Assembly: GCA_025938035.1 (NCBI GenBank)
Contig: JAICQE010000002.1
Coordinates: 1 to 64,000 of the forward strand
Direction: 5' to 3'
Source: Vicinamibacteria bacterium
GTDB lineage: Bacteria > Acidobacteriota > Vicinamibacteria > Vicinamibacterales > UBA2999
Length of the DNA stretch: 64,000 nt
Shown in pieces: positions 8,984 through 17,587 of this stretch. The notes beneath the pieces were generated by a model. That model was not told the DNA's origin. It saw nothing but the letters and a program-made list of their open reading frames with translations, and searched no databases. Made by a program: the position numbers and the translations under genes. Numbering within the stretch: position 1 is the stretch's first letter; each line of letters opens with the position of its first letter.

Positions 8984-9634
8984 TCACACGATCTTCGGAA
9001 TCCGCAGCACCTGGCCGGGCGCAATCTGCCGCGGCACGTCGATGTCGTTGGCCAGCGCGATCTCCCGCCACTTGCCAGGGTCCTGGTAAAACACCGACGC
9101 GATGGCGCTGAGCGTGTCCCGCACCTTCACCACGTACAGCTTGGTGAGGTCGGGGGAGTGTGGTTCGTTTTTCTGCAGCTCCTCCTCTGGAAGCGTGAAC
9201 TCCAAAAATGCGACGGACAGCTTGGCGCGCACCGGCGTGCCATCGCCGAGAAACAGCACGAACTGCTGCTTGAGCGTCTCGAGCACGCCGACGAACGGAA
9301 ATTCGGCGTGCGCCCCGCCCGCCGGCATCGGTCCCCAGCTCAACTCGACCTTCGGCGGCCGATGCTTTTCCTTGTTGAAAATCAGGAGGCCGGCGATCTT
9401 CGACGTGTGCTGCCGCACGTCGCTCAGCGACTCGTAGGTGTCGAAGAACAGCTCCATCGTCAGCTTCTTGCGGTCGCCGCCGGTGTAATGGAGCTCGGGC
9501 TTCTGGCCCATCTTGTCCTGGTCGGCCCAGCGCGACGCGTCTTCGAGGCTGTATTCGCTGGGATTGAAAAGGACGGAGAACTCCTCGCCTGTGTCCAGGT
9601 TCTTGATCCGGAGCTTCTCGAGGCGCTGCGCCAT
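8984..9634 (-). CDS. CIS tube-initiator protein with LysM domain (Afp7-like)
   Basis: 216 aa. Residues 1-150 match the eCIS tube-initiator family: LDTGEEFSVLFNPSEYSLE, a YTGGDRKKLTMELFFDTYE strand, and FVGVLETLKQQFVLFLGDGTPVRAKLSVAFLEF. Residues about 165-215 are a LysM module (YVVKVRDTLSAIASVFY, then PGQVLRIPKI). In Afp/PVC this layer sits between hub and tube. The LysM may anchor to the baseplate or bind peptidoglycan, which is unresolved here. A 26-bp gap separates it from the preceding gene. The start ATG is unambiguous. Confidence 0.9.
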   Translation of the reverse strand: MAQRLEKLRIKNLDTGEEFSVLFNPSEYSLEDASRWADQDKMGQKPELHYTGGDRKKLTMELFFDTYESLSDVRQHTSKIAGLLIFNKEKHRPPKVELSWGPMPAGGAHAEFPFVGVLETLKQQFVLFLGDGTPVRAKLSVAFLEFTLPEEELQKNEPHSPDLTKLYVVKVRDTLSAIASVFYQDPGKWREIALANDIDVPRQIAPGQVLRIPKIV

Positions 9635-9660
9635 CGCTTACCGAGTCCTTTCCGACCGGG

Positions 9661-10767
9661 TCATCGCAGGCGTTCCCGTTCGAACACCATGCGGTCGTAG
9701 AGCTCGCCGTAGACGCGTTCGGTCATCACTCGCGAGACCTGGGGGTCGCCGGTGAGCGTCGCGCGAACGGCCGCGCCAATCTTTCGATCGAGCTGCCGTT
9801 CGACATTCGCCAGGACCGCTCGTTCCGTTTCGGCGATCGCGGCCGCCGGCACGGGTACCGTGATTGACCGGCCGGACGCCGGGGCACGCCGTGCCATGGC
9901 CGGTTCGAATCCCGCCGGCGATTCCCAGGGCTTGCTCGATGGACGCGGCGCGGACGGAGTCGGCGCAGAGACCGGGCGACGTTCGACGCGGCGCACACGG
10001 CCGGCGATCGCGAGCTGCGCATCCGGCGCCGTGGCATTCGCGGCCGAACGGGTGTCATGAGATTTCGCGTCCTCCACTCGCGTCGCGCTCAGCGGGCGAA
10101 ATCGTCTCTGCGCCGATCTCAAGACGCTCACCGGAGTGGCGACCGCCGGTGAAAGACCTGCGAGCGCCCGGCGGAGCAGACCGATCGATGAAGCCAGCGG
10201 CGCGGGATCGATTGGGGGGCGGATCCCGGTCCTGCCGGATGGCGCCGACGGACCTCGCAGCGTACGGATCGTCGCGATCGCCGGGGCGGGGACGGCGACG
10301 CGCTCAAGCCGCTGCAGCTGCGGCCGTGACGACGCACGGCTGCGCGCTGAGCTGGCCCGTATAACAGTGCCGCCCATGTCCCGCGTGTGCGTCGACTGTT
10401 CCAATACGCGCTCGGTCGTGGCGACACGGAGCGTCTGCAATCGCTGCGCTACACGTACGCTGGCCCGTCCCGCCGCGCCCGCCACGATGTGCTGGTATGT
10501 CGTCCGGTGCAGAGCCGGAACCCCGGGGGCCTGCCGGAGCTGACGACCTCCAAACGTGTTCACGCGCACGTCCACAGACACGTGCGATCGCCGTCCATCG
10601 CGGCGAGGCCGCGGCACGCGTCGCACGTCGGCGCGGATGCCTCCGCGTCCGTACAGGCGCCGCTCCGTCCAGCGGCGGCGCAACGCGGCGGCCAGCGCAC
10701 CCCATCGCGTCCGCAGCCGGATGCGAGACGAGGTCCACCGGCGTGCCAATCTCCAGCGGCCGGTCAT
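9661..10767 (-). CDS. Arg/Ala-rich protein of unknown function, possible tape measure or scaffold
   Basis: 368 aa, not recognised. Its ATG overlaps the stop of the 99-aa gene (ATGA), and it lies between the AAA+ ATPase module and the tube-initiator gene. The first about 300 residues are low in complexity: very Arg-rich with Pro and Ala, few acidic residues, and no membrane segment. The last about 60 residues look ordered (ETERAVLANVERQLDRKIGA, ending RVYGELYDRMVFERERLR). Afp loci encode a tape measure near the ATPase. No other tape-measure candidate is present in this window, so this protein is a positional candidate only. Confidence 0.65.
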   Translation of the reverse strand: MTGRWRLARRWTSSRIRLRTRWGALAAALRRRWTERRLYGRGGIRADVRRVPRPRRDGRRSHVSVDVRVNTFGGRQLRQAPGVPALHRTTYQHIVAGAAGRASVRVAQRLQTLRVATTERVLEQSTHTRDMGGTVIRASSARSRASSRPQLQRLERVAVPAPAIATIRTLRGPSAPSGRTGIRPPIDPAPLASSIGLLRRALAGLSPAVATPVSVLRSAQRRFRPLSATRVEDAKSHDTRSAANATAPDAQLAIAGRVRRVERRPVSAPTPSAPRPSSKPWESPAGFEPAMARRAPASGRSITVPVPAAAIAETERAVLANVERQLDRKIGAAVRATLTGDPQVSRVMTERVYGELYDRMVFERERLR

Positions 10768-11063
10768 TGCGGCGGCTCTCCGGTATCGTTACCGGCCGCG
10801 GGGCCATCACCGTCCGTGCCCTGCGCCGCGCGCACCACGCGCTCGGCGAAGGCGTTGCCGAAGCGTTCCTGAATCGCCACCAGCAGATGCGCGCGCTGTT
10901 CGGGATCGGCAACGGCGGTCAGGGCCGCGGCGACTCGCGCGACGTCCGCCGGCAATCGCGCCGCCGCCGCAGCGGCGGCCTCGCGGCCCAGGCGATTGCG
11001 TATGCGCTCAGGGGGATGAGTGACGAGCAGCTCGTCGGCGCGTTTGCGTGAGAAGCCCATCAT
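10764..11063 (-). CDS. Small helical protein after the ATPase gene
   Basis: 99 aa, not recognised. It begins at tandem ATG codons (11063 and 11060) overlapping the ATPase stop, and its own stop overlaps the next ATG, so it is translationally coupled on both sides. The sequence is helix-forming and Ala/Arg-rich (RLPADVARVAAALTAVADPE, AIQERFGNAFAERVVRAA) with an acidic, Gly-rich tail. The long frame running to 12107 is a shadow of the ATPase gene; only this 3' part is coding. It is likely an assembly accessory factor, by context. Confidence 0.65.
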   Translation of the reverse strand: MMGFSRKRADELLVTHPPERIRNRLGREAAAAAAARLPADVARVAAALTAVADPEQRAHLLVAIQERFGNAFAERVVRAAQGTDGDGPAAGNDTGEPPQ

Positions 11064-13312
11064 GTGAGGTCTCCTTCGCGCACCAGGCTGTAGTACTGCC
11101 CGAAGTCGGACTTCGAGCAGATCCGGCCGATTTTCTGGTATTCCCGCCGCGCCGCCCGGATCACGTGCTGCATCGTCACGTCGGCGGCATCCGCCGAGGC
11201 GAGGAAGGCGCTCGTCAGGGCGATGTTGCGGATGTTTGCGCCCGACAGGTCCAACTGCTGGGCGAGGAACGCGAAATCGAGATCGGGCGAGAGCGGTGTA
11301 TGCCGCGGAAACGACTTGCGCCAGATCGTTTCGCGCAGCCGTTCGTTCGGCACCGGGTACTCGACGACGTGGCTGAACCGCCGGATAAACGCCGGATCGA
11401 GGTTGCCCTTCAGGTTGGTGGCGACGATGATCAGACCCTGGTAGCGATCCATCTGCGAGAGCAGGTAATTGACCTCGATGTTCGCGTAGCGGTCGTGCGC
11501 GTCCTTCACCTCGGTGCGTTTCCCGAACAGTGCGTCGGCTTCGTCGAAGAACAGCACGCAGTTGCTGACGGCGCTCTGTTCGAAGATGCGCGCCAGGTTC
11601 TTCTCGGTTTCGCCGATGTACTTGCTGACCACGCGCGAGAGGTCGACGCGGAACAGATCGAGCTGGAGATCGGAGGCGATCACCTCCGCGCTCATCGTCT
11701 TGCCCGTGCCGGACGGCCCGGAGAACAGGACACTGACGCCGCGGGTCGCCGACAGCTTGATTCCGAAGCCCCACTCGTCGTAGACGCGCGCGCCGTGACG
11801 CACCCACTGGCAGATCTCCCGGAGCTGCGTGACGAGATCGTTCCGCAGCACGATGTCGTCCCAGTCGAAACGGGGCACGATTTGCTCGCAGTACAGGTGG
11901 AGGCCGCGCTGCGCCTCCTCGCGGCAGCGCGCATGCAGGTCCCGGCTGGTGACGATCGGCTCGCTCTCGGGATCCCGCTCCGCCGCCATCTCCGTCGCCT
12001 CCAGCGCATGGACGATCTGGCCGGGCGTGAATCGAAACTTCTCGGCGAGAGCCGGCAGCTCTCCGTTGATCTGACGGGCGAGCGACGGTGACAGCGCGTT
12101 CGACCACATCTCGATCCGTTCCGCGGTCGTCGGGTACGGCAGCTCACGTGCGCGCAGCCGCAGCCGCAGGCGATGACGAACCTCCGCCGGCGGCGCGCTG
12201 CCGGTCGCGATGACGTCGAGCCCGGTCAGCAGTTCGAGGAGGTTGCGCAGCGCCGCGGTCCTGACGCGATCGCTGTCGCCCGGTTCGCCACCCGAGTCGT
12301 CGATACCGTCGATCAGGACGATCGCGCCGCGCAGACGCGCTTCCCGGACGATCGCAGGGGCGACCTCGTCGAACGCCGGCGCGGCAGGACGGAAGCGGGC
12401 CCAGTGCACCGATAGGAGCGGCCGGCCGAGGGCACTGGCGAACGCCTCGGCAATCCGCCCACGTCCCGATCCCGGTGGCCCGGCGATATAGGTCAAGGGC
12501 AGGTGGCCGGTCACCGCGCGACATCGATGCAGTTCGTCAAGCACTGCCTGGTGGTGGCGGTGGTAGGTCAGTGCGCCGAGCGTTCGCGGCGCGACGCTGA
12601 GCGTTGCGGACGCGGCCAGCGCAGGCGGGAGCGCGTCCATGCCGAGCAGGTACTCGACGAGTCCGCTGGCCGGCGCCGCCTCGCGCGCCGGCAATGAGCC
12701 GGCAGACTCCGCCGCCGTTTCGATCAGCCGTCCTGCCGTCAGCGGGGAGGCGGGCCCGAACAGCGTGCGCAGCGTCAACGGGTCGCTGCGCCGCCCCGTG
12801 ACGAGCTGCGTCAGCAACGCCAGCGTCGGCCGTCTTTGCGTCGCGTTGTTCTGCAGGTAGGCGAGGACCCTCGGGACATCGGCGTCGAGCTCCGCGGCGA
12901 GTACGCACCAGAGAGCCACGCGCGACTCGGCGTCGAGCCCGAACGCCCGTGCCACGCGTTCGAATCGCAGCTCCGTGCCGGCGTGGACCGCGGCTTCGAT
13001 CTGCCGATCGAGCGCGGCGCGGAGCTGTCCGTTTTCCCCCTGCCGCCATGGCGGGATAACCGGCTGTGAACGGAGGGCCGCCTCGTCATCGCGCTCGTCC
13101 GCCACGTAGCGGTCGATCTCGGCGCGCGGGATATACAGACCGGCAAACTCATCGACCGGCGCGGCGCCGCTGCCGTCTCCGTTCAGGCGGATCTCGGTCC
13201 GCAGCAGCCGGTGCACCCAGGCGAGCTCTGCGCGCACGTGGCTCATGTTGTCGGCGAGGGGCCGATGATCGATCGCCAGCGCCGTGCCGAGATCAGATCT
13301 GCTTGAAGACAT
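11060..13312 (-). CDS. AAA+ ATPase of the contractile injection system (Afp15-like)
   Basis: 750 aa with two ATPase modules. Residues 278-286 carry a degenerate P-loop (GPPGSGRGR: Lys and Ser/Thr replaced) with a Walker-B-like IVLIDGID at 331-338. Residues 531-539 hold a canonical P-loop (GPSGTGKT), Walker B VLFFDEAD at 586-593, a sensor-1 Asn in VATNLKGN (630-637) and Arg-finger RRF at 644-646. Family members are needed for eCIS assembly (Afp15/PVC15). The N-terminal 200 residues are helical. The start overlaps the DUF4255 gene by 20 bp. A second ATG at 13246 would avoid the overlap and remains possible. Confidence 0.92.
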   Translation of the reverse strand: MSSSRSDLGTALAIDHRPLADNMSHVRAELAWVHRLLRTEIRLNGDGSGAAPVDEFAGLYIPRAEIDRYVADERDDEAALRSQPVIPPWRQGENGQLRAALDRQIEAAVHAGTELRFERVARAFGLDAESRVALWCVLAAELDADVPRVLAYLQNNATQRRPTLALLTQLVTGRRSDPLTLRTLFGPASPLTAGRLIETAAESAGSLPAREAAPASGLVEYLLGMDALPPALAASATLSVAPRTLGALTYHRHHQAVLDELHRCRAVTGHLPLTYIAGPPGSGRGRIAEAFASALGRPLLSVHWARFRPAAPAFDEVAPAIVREARLRGAIVLIDGIDDSGGEPGDSDRVRTAALRNLLELLTGLDVIATGSAPPAEVRHRLRLRLRARELPYPTTAERIEMWSNALSPSLARQINGELPALAEKFRFTPGQIVHALEATEMAAERDPESEPIVTSRDLHARCREEAQRGLHLYCEQIVPRFDWDDIVLRNDLVTQLREICQWVRHGARVYDEWGFGIKLSATRGVSVLFSGPSGTGKTMSAEVIASDLQLDLFRVDLSRVVSKYIGETEKNLARIFEQSAVSNCVLFFDEADALFGKRTEVKDAHDRYANIEVNYLLSQMDRYQGLIIVATNLKGNLDPAFIRRFSHVVEYPVPNERLRETIWRKSFPRHTPLSPDLDFAFLAQQLDLSGANIRNIALTSAFLASADAADVTMQHVIRAARREYQKIGRICSKSDFGQYYSLVREGDLT

Positions 13313-13844
13313 CGATCTTGGTGCTCACACGAGTGACTTCGCGGTGGATTTCAGACTGGATCAGGGCGATGCGGACCTCGTAGCAGACCGACAGGCGATA
13401 CGGACTCTGCAACGCGTTCCAGATCCGGGTCAGGTCTTCGAGCGTGGTTGGTGTCAGGACGATGGCCAGCTGGTCGACGACGGTGGAGAGCGGAGCGGCC
13501 AGCTCCGCGCCGGAGATGATCGAATGATCGTGCAGCAGGCCCATCGCGTGACCCAGCACCTGGTGTGCGCTGAGCGCATCGCTGGCGTATGGCGTCAGCA
13601 TGTAATAGAGGTTCAGGGCGAGCGACGGATAGCGCTGATCGATGTCCGTCAGCGACTCCCACGGCTGGTTCTTCGCAAACGGGTTCTCCAGTACTTGGTA
13701 CAGAAAGAGATTGACCTTCTTGAAGTCGCCCGAGCCCGTGAGCGAGGCCGGCGAATCGAGCGTCACGTCGAGACCGGCCGCGGTCAGCAACGCCTTGAGC
13801 GTGTTGGTAACGTCACCCACGATATTGGTATCGCCGAGCGCCAT
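13293..13844 (-). CDS. DUF4255 tail-terminator protein (Afp16-like)
   Basis: 183 aa. The pattern of N-terminal GDTNIVGDVTNTLKALL, then KKVNLFLYQVLENPFAKNQPW and YPSLALNLYYMLTPYA, is the DUF4255 (Pvc16/Afp16) family. This family caps the tube-sheath and fixes the length of the particle. Length is normal for the family. The gene starts 7 bp after the second tube gene and overlaps the ATPase gene by 20 bp. The tube-terminator-ATPase adjacency is a strong eCIS marker. Confidence 0.92.
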   Translation of the reverse strand: MALGDTNIVGDVTNTLKALLTAAGLDVTLDSPASLTGSGDFKKVNLFLYQVLENPFAKNQPWESLTDIDQRYPSLALNLYYMLTPYASDALSAHQVLGHAMGLLHDHSIISGAELAAPLSTVVDQLAIVLTPTTLEDLTRIWNALQSPYRLSVCYEVRIALIQSEIHREVTRVSTKIDVFKQI

Positions 13845-13851
13845 CGCTGCC

Positions 13852-14337
13852 TCAGGTCAGCTCGACGCCTTCGCAGGCGAGCTCGAGCACCTCGATGGCG
13901 ACGTCGCTCGACGCCGCCTTCAGTTCCGGTCCGGTCCACTTCACGGGAAACGGCCGCACCAGCTGCCACCGCTTCACCAGCCGTCCCATTTCGTCCAGCA
14001 GCAGTACCGCCACTTTGTTGTCGATGTCCTGACTGGGATCGGCCGGCCGCCGATTCGGATTGGCGGACGCGTCGAAGGTTCCGGACATGACGTCGCGCTG
14101 CCACCGGTAGAGCGCGTCCGAGGCGGAGCCCGTGGTGAGGCCCCGCTTCAGCGTGACGGTCCCGACGGAACCGCCATCGGGAAACTTGAGGAGATGCGAG
14201 TTACGCCCGCCTTCGCGGTACTCGAAGACCTTGGTCTCCAGCTGCAGCCCGGTGCATTCGGTGAAACCGGCGGCCTGGATGAACCCCAGTTCGAGGACGA
14301 ACCGGAACGTGCAGACCGGATCGGTGGGCCGCCGCAT
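13852..14337 (-). CDS. Inner tube protein (T4 gp19-like), copy 2
   Basis: 161 aa from MRRPTDPVCTFRFVLELG. Family features are AGFTECTGLQLETKVFEYREGG near the N terminus, GTVTLKRGL, and the closing PVKWTGPELKAASSDVAIE. These are the gp19/Hcp-like tube subunits found in Afp1/Afp5. It is the second tube gene of the locus and differs clearly from copy 1 (17,584-18,030), so the two probably occupy different layers, as in Afp. The start is 2 bp after the stop of the large sheath gene. The frame upstream to 14715 is a shadow of that gene. Confidence 0.9.
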   Translation of the reverse strand: MRRPTDPVCTFRFVLELGFIQAAGFTECTGLQLETKVFEYREGGRNSHLLKFPDGGSVGTVTLKRGLTTGSASDALYRWQRDVMSGTFDASANPNRRPADPSQDIDNKVAVLLLDEMGRLVKRWQLVRPFPVKWTGPELKAASSDVAIEVLELACEGVELT

Positions 14338-14339
14338 CG

Positions 14340-17036
14340 CTACACGGCCTCCTCGGCGACGCTGACGGCGTCGGGCGTCCGTTTCACCTTCAGCACGATG
14401 AACTCGGCGGGTGATGCGACGGCGAGGCCGATCGTCGCGACGACCTCGCCGCGGGCCACCGCCTCCGGCGGGTTGTTCTCGTCGTCGCACTGGACGAAAA
14501 ACGCGTTGTCCGAGGCCGCCGTCGCGCCGCCGGCCACCAGGGTTTCGAGCAGGCTCTGCAGCGCCGCCTGGATCCGCCGCCGCAGCGCCGGCCCATTCGG
14601 TTCGAAGGCCACCCACAGCAGCCGCCGCAGGAGCGCTTTCTTCAGCGCAATCACCACGCGCCGCACGCTGACGAAGCGGGCGGCGGGATCCGTGCTCAGC
14701 GTCCGGGCGCCCCACAACTCGAGCGCCGGCAGCTCGAACTTGCGTATGGCGTTCACCCCGGCGGGGTTCAGCGCGTCCTGGTGATCAGCCTCGAGTGGCT
14801 GCTCGACGTCGACGACGTCCTTCAGCGTGAAATTCGCGGGGGCGCGGACGACGCCGCCGCTGCGATCCGCGCGAGCGACGATACCGGCGACGAAGCCGGA
14901 CGGCGGCACCACGCGGCGCGTCGCGCTGCTGACCGCCGTCACCCATGGGTAGTAGAGCGCTCCGTAGCCTCCCGTCCCGGGGTCGGCGATCTGCCTCGGA
15001 AGCTGTATCGCCTGCTCGATGGTCGTGCCGCGTCGCAGATCGAGCAGCGCCATGCGATCGCCCAGACGCGCAGCGTGTTGCAGCACCTGCCGGATGGGAA
15101 CGAGGTAGAGACCGTGTGGACCCGCCGGTCCGGCCGGCGCCGGAAGCAGGGCCTGCGCGACCAGTTCGGGCAGCGCGACGAGGTCGATCTCGTCGAGCAG
15201 CTCCAATGTCGCCAGCCCGCAGCGGCCGTCAACACTGGCGGGCGCGAACAGCTGTCCGTTCAGCTCATAACCGGTGTACCAGCGGAAATCGATCGTGCCC
15301 GGGTCGCGGCCGGCGGCGAGCGTCACCTCGCCAACAGGCGGCTGCACCAGCACGCTCGGACCGTTGCCGCAAAGCAGCGTCGAGTCAGCGGCCAGCCGTG
15401 GACGGAAGTAGCGTGCGCTGGCCGGATTGCCGCTCAGATTGAAGTGAATTTCCTTTGGCTCCCGCGAGCGTATCGCCGTCGGCGGCACCACTGTGACAAG
15501 CGAGCCGAGCGGGTAGTTCTGACTGAGGCCGGCGGTATTGAGCGTGATGACGTTCGATCCCGCGGTCACGCTGACAATCGGGTAGGCCTCGGCCGTAGTG
15601 CCGGTCAACGTCGCGACGGTGAGCGTGCCGCCGGTAATTTCCGCGGCATTGTCCACGACAACGCTGGTGGCGCCCGCACTCGCGGCGACGGCGAGCGTTG
15701 TCGTGACTGTCGGCGGCGCATCACGGTAGACGCGCAGCGTAAACCGATCGACCACGCTCACGGTCGAGCCGAGCGGGTAGGGATTGGCCAGGCCGCCGGT
15801 GAAGCTGACACCGTTGTCGGGCCCGATCCCGGTGACCGTGCGCGTCTCCGTATTACCGCCACCGGTGACCACGATGGCATCGCCGATGACGAGGCCGCTG
15901 ATGCTTTCCAGTACCAGCCCCGTCGCACCAACGGCGCTGGCCAGCCCGGTGCGCGTGGCGAACGGGTCGGCTTTCACGCGGATGCCGTTGCCCTTGTGCC
16001 CGAAGGAATCGCGATTCGCTGCGGTGGCACGGGCGACGACGCGGATCGAGGGTGCCGCGGCGGCGTCTTTGAATGCGCCTTCGCTGAATCGGAACCCATC
16101 GCCGCCGCCGGTCAGCACGTTGGGGTCTGGCAGCGGCGGTGCCGGAGGGATCCGCTCAACGGGACGGAACCTCGAGACCGTTCCCGAAAAAAGGTGCGTC
16201 GCGCGGATCAGGATCGAATGGCCCCGCGCCTGACGTTCGATGTACGACAACGATTCGTCCGGCGCGTTGATGGTGGTGCCGAAATAGCGCGGATGCGTCG
16301 GCGCCATCGACAGGTTGTCGAACACTTCCGCGCGCCCGTCGAAGCGCGCCACGACTTTGAAACCGCGGCCGAGCACGACGGTGCCGCGCGGCACGTCCCG
16401 GGCGAGCGGCGCTGTCAGCGTGACCACGCCGGCCACCGTGACCGAGAGCACGGTCGCGATCTGCCCGCCGGAGGGATCCCCGGGCAGCGCCAGCCGGATG
16501 CTCATGTTCGCCGCGAGATCGAACGGCTCGTTGACGGTGATCGTCGTTGCCGTCACCGCCGCGTCGGCGGCGACGGTGGTCAGCGGCATGTGCAGCTGGG
16601 ACCCCAGCCGGATTTCGAAATGGATGCGGTTGCCCCAGCTGCCCTGGTTGATCGCCGACAGGAGCATCGTCTGCGCACCGTTGGCGTCGAGAATCGGCAG
16701 CGCGGAGGAATCGGCCGCCTTCAGGAAGTCTTCGCGAGGGCAGGTGCCGGTCGGCAGCTCGCCGCGCGGAAGGGTGGGATCCCCGACACGCACGACGATG
16801 CAGCGGCTACCCTGATTCTTGAAGAATCCGAAGACCTCGTGCGGCAGCACGCCGTAGTCGATGAACCCCCCGAAGACGAGCTCGAACTCGTCCCAGGTGC
16901 GGATCGGCTGCGGGACGTGGAGCGGTCCCCGCCCGGCGATGCCGACGAAGCCGGTCACCGCCGTTTGCAGCGACACGGATTCCGAAGGCAGACCTTGCAG
17001 GTAAACGCCGGGTGCACCGCGAACTAGCTGGCCCAT
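14340..17036 (-). CDS. Very large contractile sheath protein with beta-domain insertions
   Basis: 898 aa, against about 350-700 for most sheath subunits. The N terminus (GAPGVYLQGLPSESVSLQ, TGFVGIAGRGP) and C terminus (LWGARTLSTDP, RRVVIALKKALLRRLLWVAFEPNG, CDDENNPPE, PAEFIVLKVKR) are those of tail-sheath proteins that polymerise around the tube. Between them are three related beta-rich segments, at about residues 158-230, 367-430 and 451-518. Each has a G-A-T start, and the last two share a YPLGSxVxVV end. These insertions are expected on the outer surface. This is the third sheath gene of the locus, corresponding in position to Afp4. Confidence 0.9.
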   Translation of the reverse strand: MGQLVRGAPGVYLQGLPSESVSLQTAVTGFVGIAGRGPLHVPQPIRTWDEFELVFGGFIDYGVLPHEVFGFFKNQGSRCIVVRVGDPTLPRGELPTGTCPREDFLKAADSSALPILDANGAQTMLLSAINQGSWGNRIHFEIRLGSQLHMPLTTVAADAAVTATTITVNEPFDLAANMSIRLALPGDPSGGQIATVLSVTVAGVVTLTAPLARDVPRGTVVLGRGFKVVARFDGRAEVFDNLSMAPTHPRYFGTTINAPDESLSYIERQARGHSILIRATHLFSGTVSRFRPVERIPPAPPLPDPNVLTGGGDGFRFSEGAFKDAAAAPSIRVVARATAANRDSFGHKGNGIRVKADPFATRTGLASAVGATGLVLESISGLVIGDAIVVTGGGNTETRTVTGIGPDNGVSFTGGLANPYPLGSTVSVVDRFTLRVYRDAPPTVTTTLAVAASAGATSVVVDNAAEITGGTLTVATLTGTTAEAYPIVSVTAGSNVITLNTAGLSQNYPLGSLVTVVPPTAIRSREPKEIHFNLSGNPASARYFRPRLAADSTLLCGNGPSVLVQPPVGEVTLAAGRDPGTIDFRWYTGYELNGQLFAPASVDGRCGLATLELLDEIDLVALPELVAQALLPAPAGPAGPHGLYLVPIRQVLQHAARLGDRMALLDLRRGTTIEQAIQLPRQIADPGTGGYGALYYPWVTAVSSATRRVVPPSGFVAGIVARADRSGGVVRAPANFTLKDVVDVEQPLEADHQDALNPAGVNAIRKFELPALELWGARTLSTDPAARFVSVRRVVIALKKALLRRLLWVAFEPNGPALRRRIQAALQSLLETLVAGGATAASDNAFFVQCDDENNPPEAVARGEVVATIGLAVASPAEFIVLKVKRTPDAVSVAEEAV

Positions 17037-17063
17037 GTCTCGTGGCAGATCCTTCCCGACTCA

Positions 17064-17276
17064 CTACTCTTCGCCTGTCGCCGCGCGATTCAGGCGGCTG
17101 ATCTGATCCGTCCAGTGACGCCGTTCCGGATGCGGCATCGCATAGATCTCCTCGCGCGACCAATGAAAGTGATACGCGACGAAGGCTACCTCCTGGAGGA
17201 GCTGCTCCACGGGGTAGCCTAGGATTCCCCCACGGCCTCCAGTTCCCAGTCGAACGCCTCGTCGCAATGCGGGCAC
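17064..17276 (-). CDS. Small DUF6760-like protein of the injection-system operon
   Basis: Up to 70 aa. The conserved core is GYPVEQLLQEVAFVAYHFHW followed by SREEIYAMPHPERRHWTDQI, the pattern I associate with the short DUF6760 family found beside phage-like tail chaperone genes. The start is uncertain. Family members usually begin right before the GYP motif, but here that codon is CTA preceded by ATC. The nearest usable starts are GTG at 17276 (58-bp overlap with the preceding gene) or GTG at 17210, inside the motif. The coordinates use the longer version. Confidence 0.7.
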   Translation of the reverse strand: MPALRRGVRLGTGGRGGILGYPVEQLLQEVAFVAYHFHWSREEIYAMPHPERRHWTDQISRLNRAATGEE

Positions 17277-17587
17277 ACCACCGCGTGACGGCTCGACCCG
17301 GTGCCGTTGATGCGGTTGTAGAACCCCTGCAGGTACGAGAGGTCGGCGGCGAACAGCTTCTCGATCACCCCCGGATTGACCTCCCGCAGATCGCCGAGTC
17401 TGGTGACGACCCGCGAGAGCAGGATGACGAGCAGGTACGCTTCGTTTCTGCGCACGCGCGGATCCTCGAGCGGGAGGATCTCGTCGCGCGCGTTCGCCAG
17501 GCGCATGACCCCGTGGCGATGCAGCGTGCCCTCGCCGTCGACGTAGCCGCGCGGCAGCGTGAACTCGAACTCGGTTTGCAGGTTCAT
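17219..17587 (-). CDS. Tail-assembly chaperone-like protein with zinc-knuckle end
   Basis: 122 aa. Its ATG overlaps the tube stop (ATGA). The N terminus (FEFTLPRGYVDGEGTLHRHG) followed by MRLANARDEILPLEDPRVRRNEAYLLVILLSRVVTRLG is a pattern seen in phage tail-assembly genes after the tube gene. The C-terminal VVCPHCDEAFDWELEAVGES has a single CPxC knuckle. It may be a chaperone for tube or tape-measure assembly, as in phage, where such a gene follows the tube gene. The exact function is inferred from context. Confidence 0.75.
   Translation of the reverse strand: MNLQTEFEFTLPRGYVDGEGTLHRHGVMRLANARDEILPLEDPRVRRNEAYLLVILLSRVVTRLGDLREVNPGVIEKLFAADLSYLQGFYNRINGTGSSRHAVVCPHCDEAFDWELEAVGES

Noticed and set aside
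10764..12107. 447-aa frame inside the AAA+ ATPase gene
   Set aside because: It is an alternative frame of the ATPase. Only its 3' 99 codons after the ATPase stop are a real gene.
14781..17027. 748-aa open frame on plus across the large sheath gene
   Set aside because: It is antisense to the sheath gene, Arg/Asp/His-rich with no domain pattern and no ribosome site: a high-GC shadow frame.
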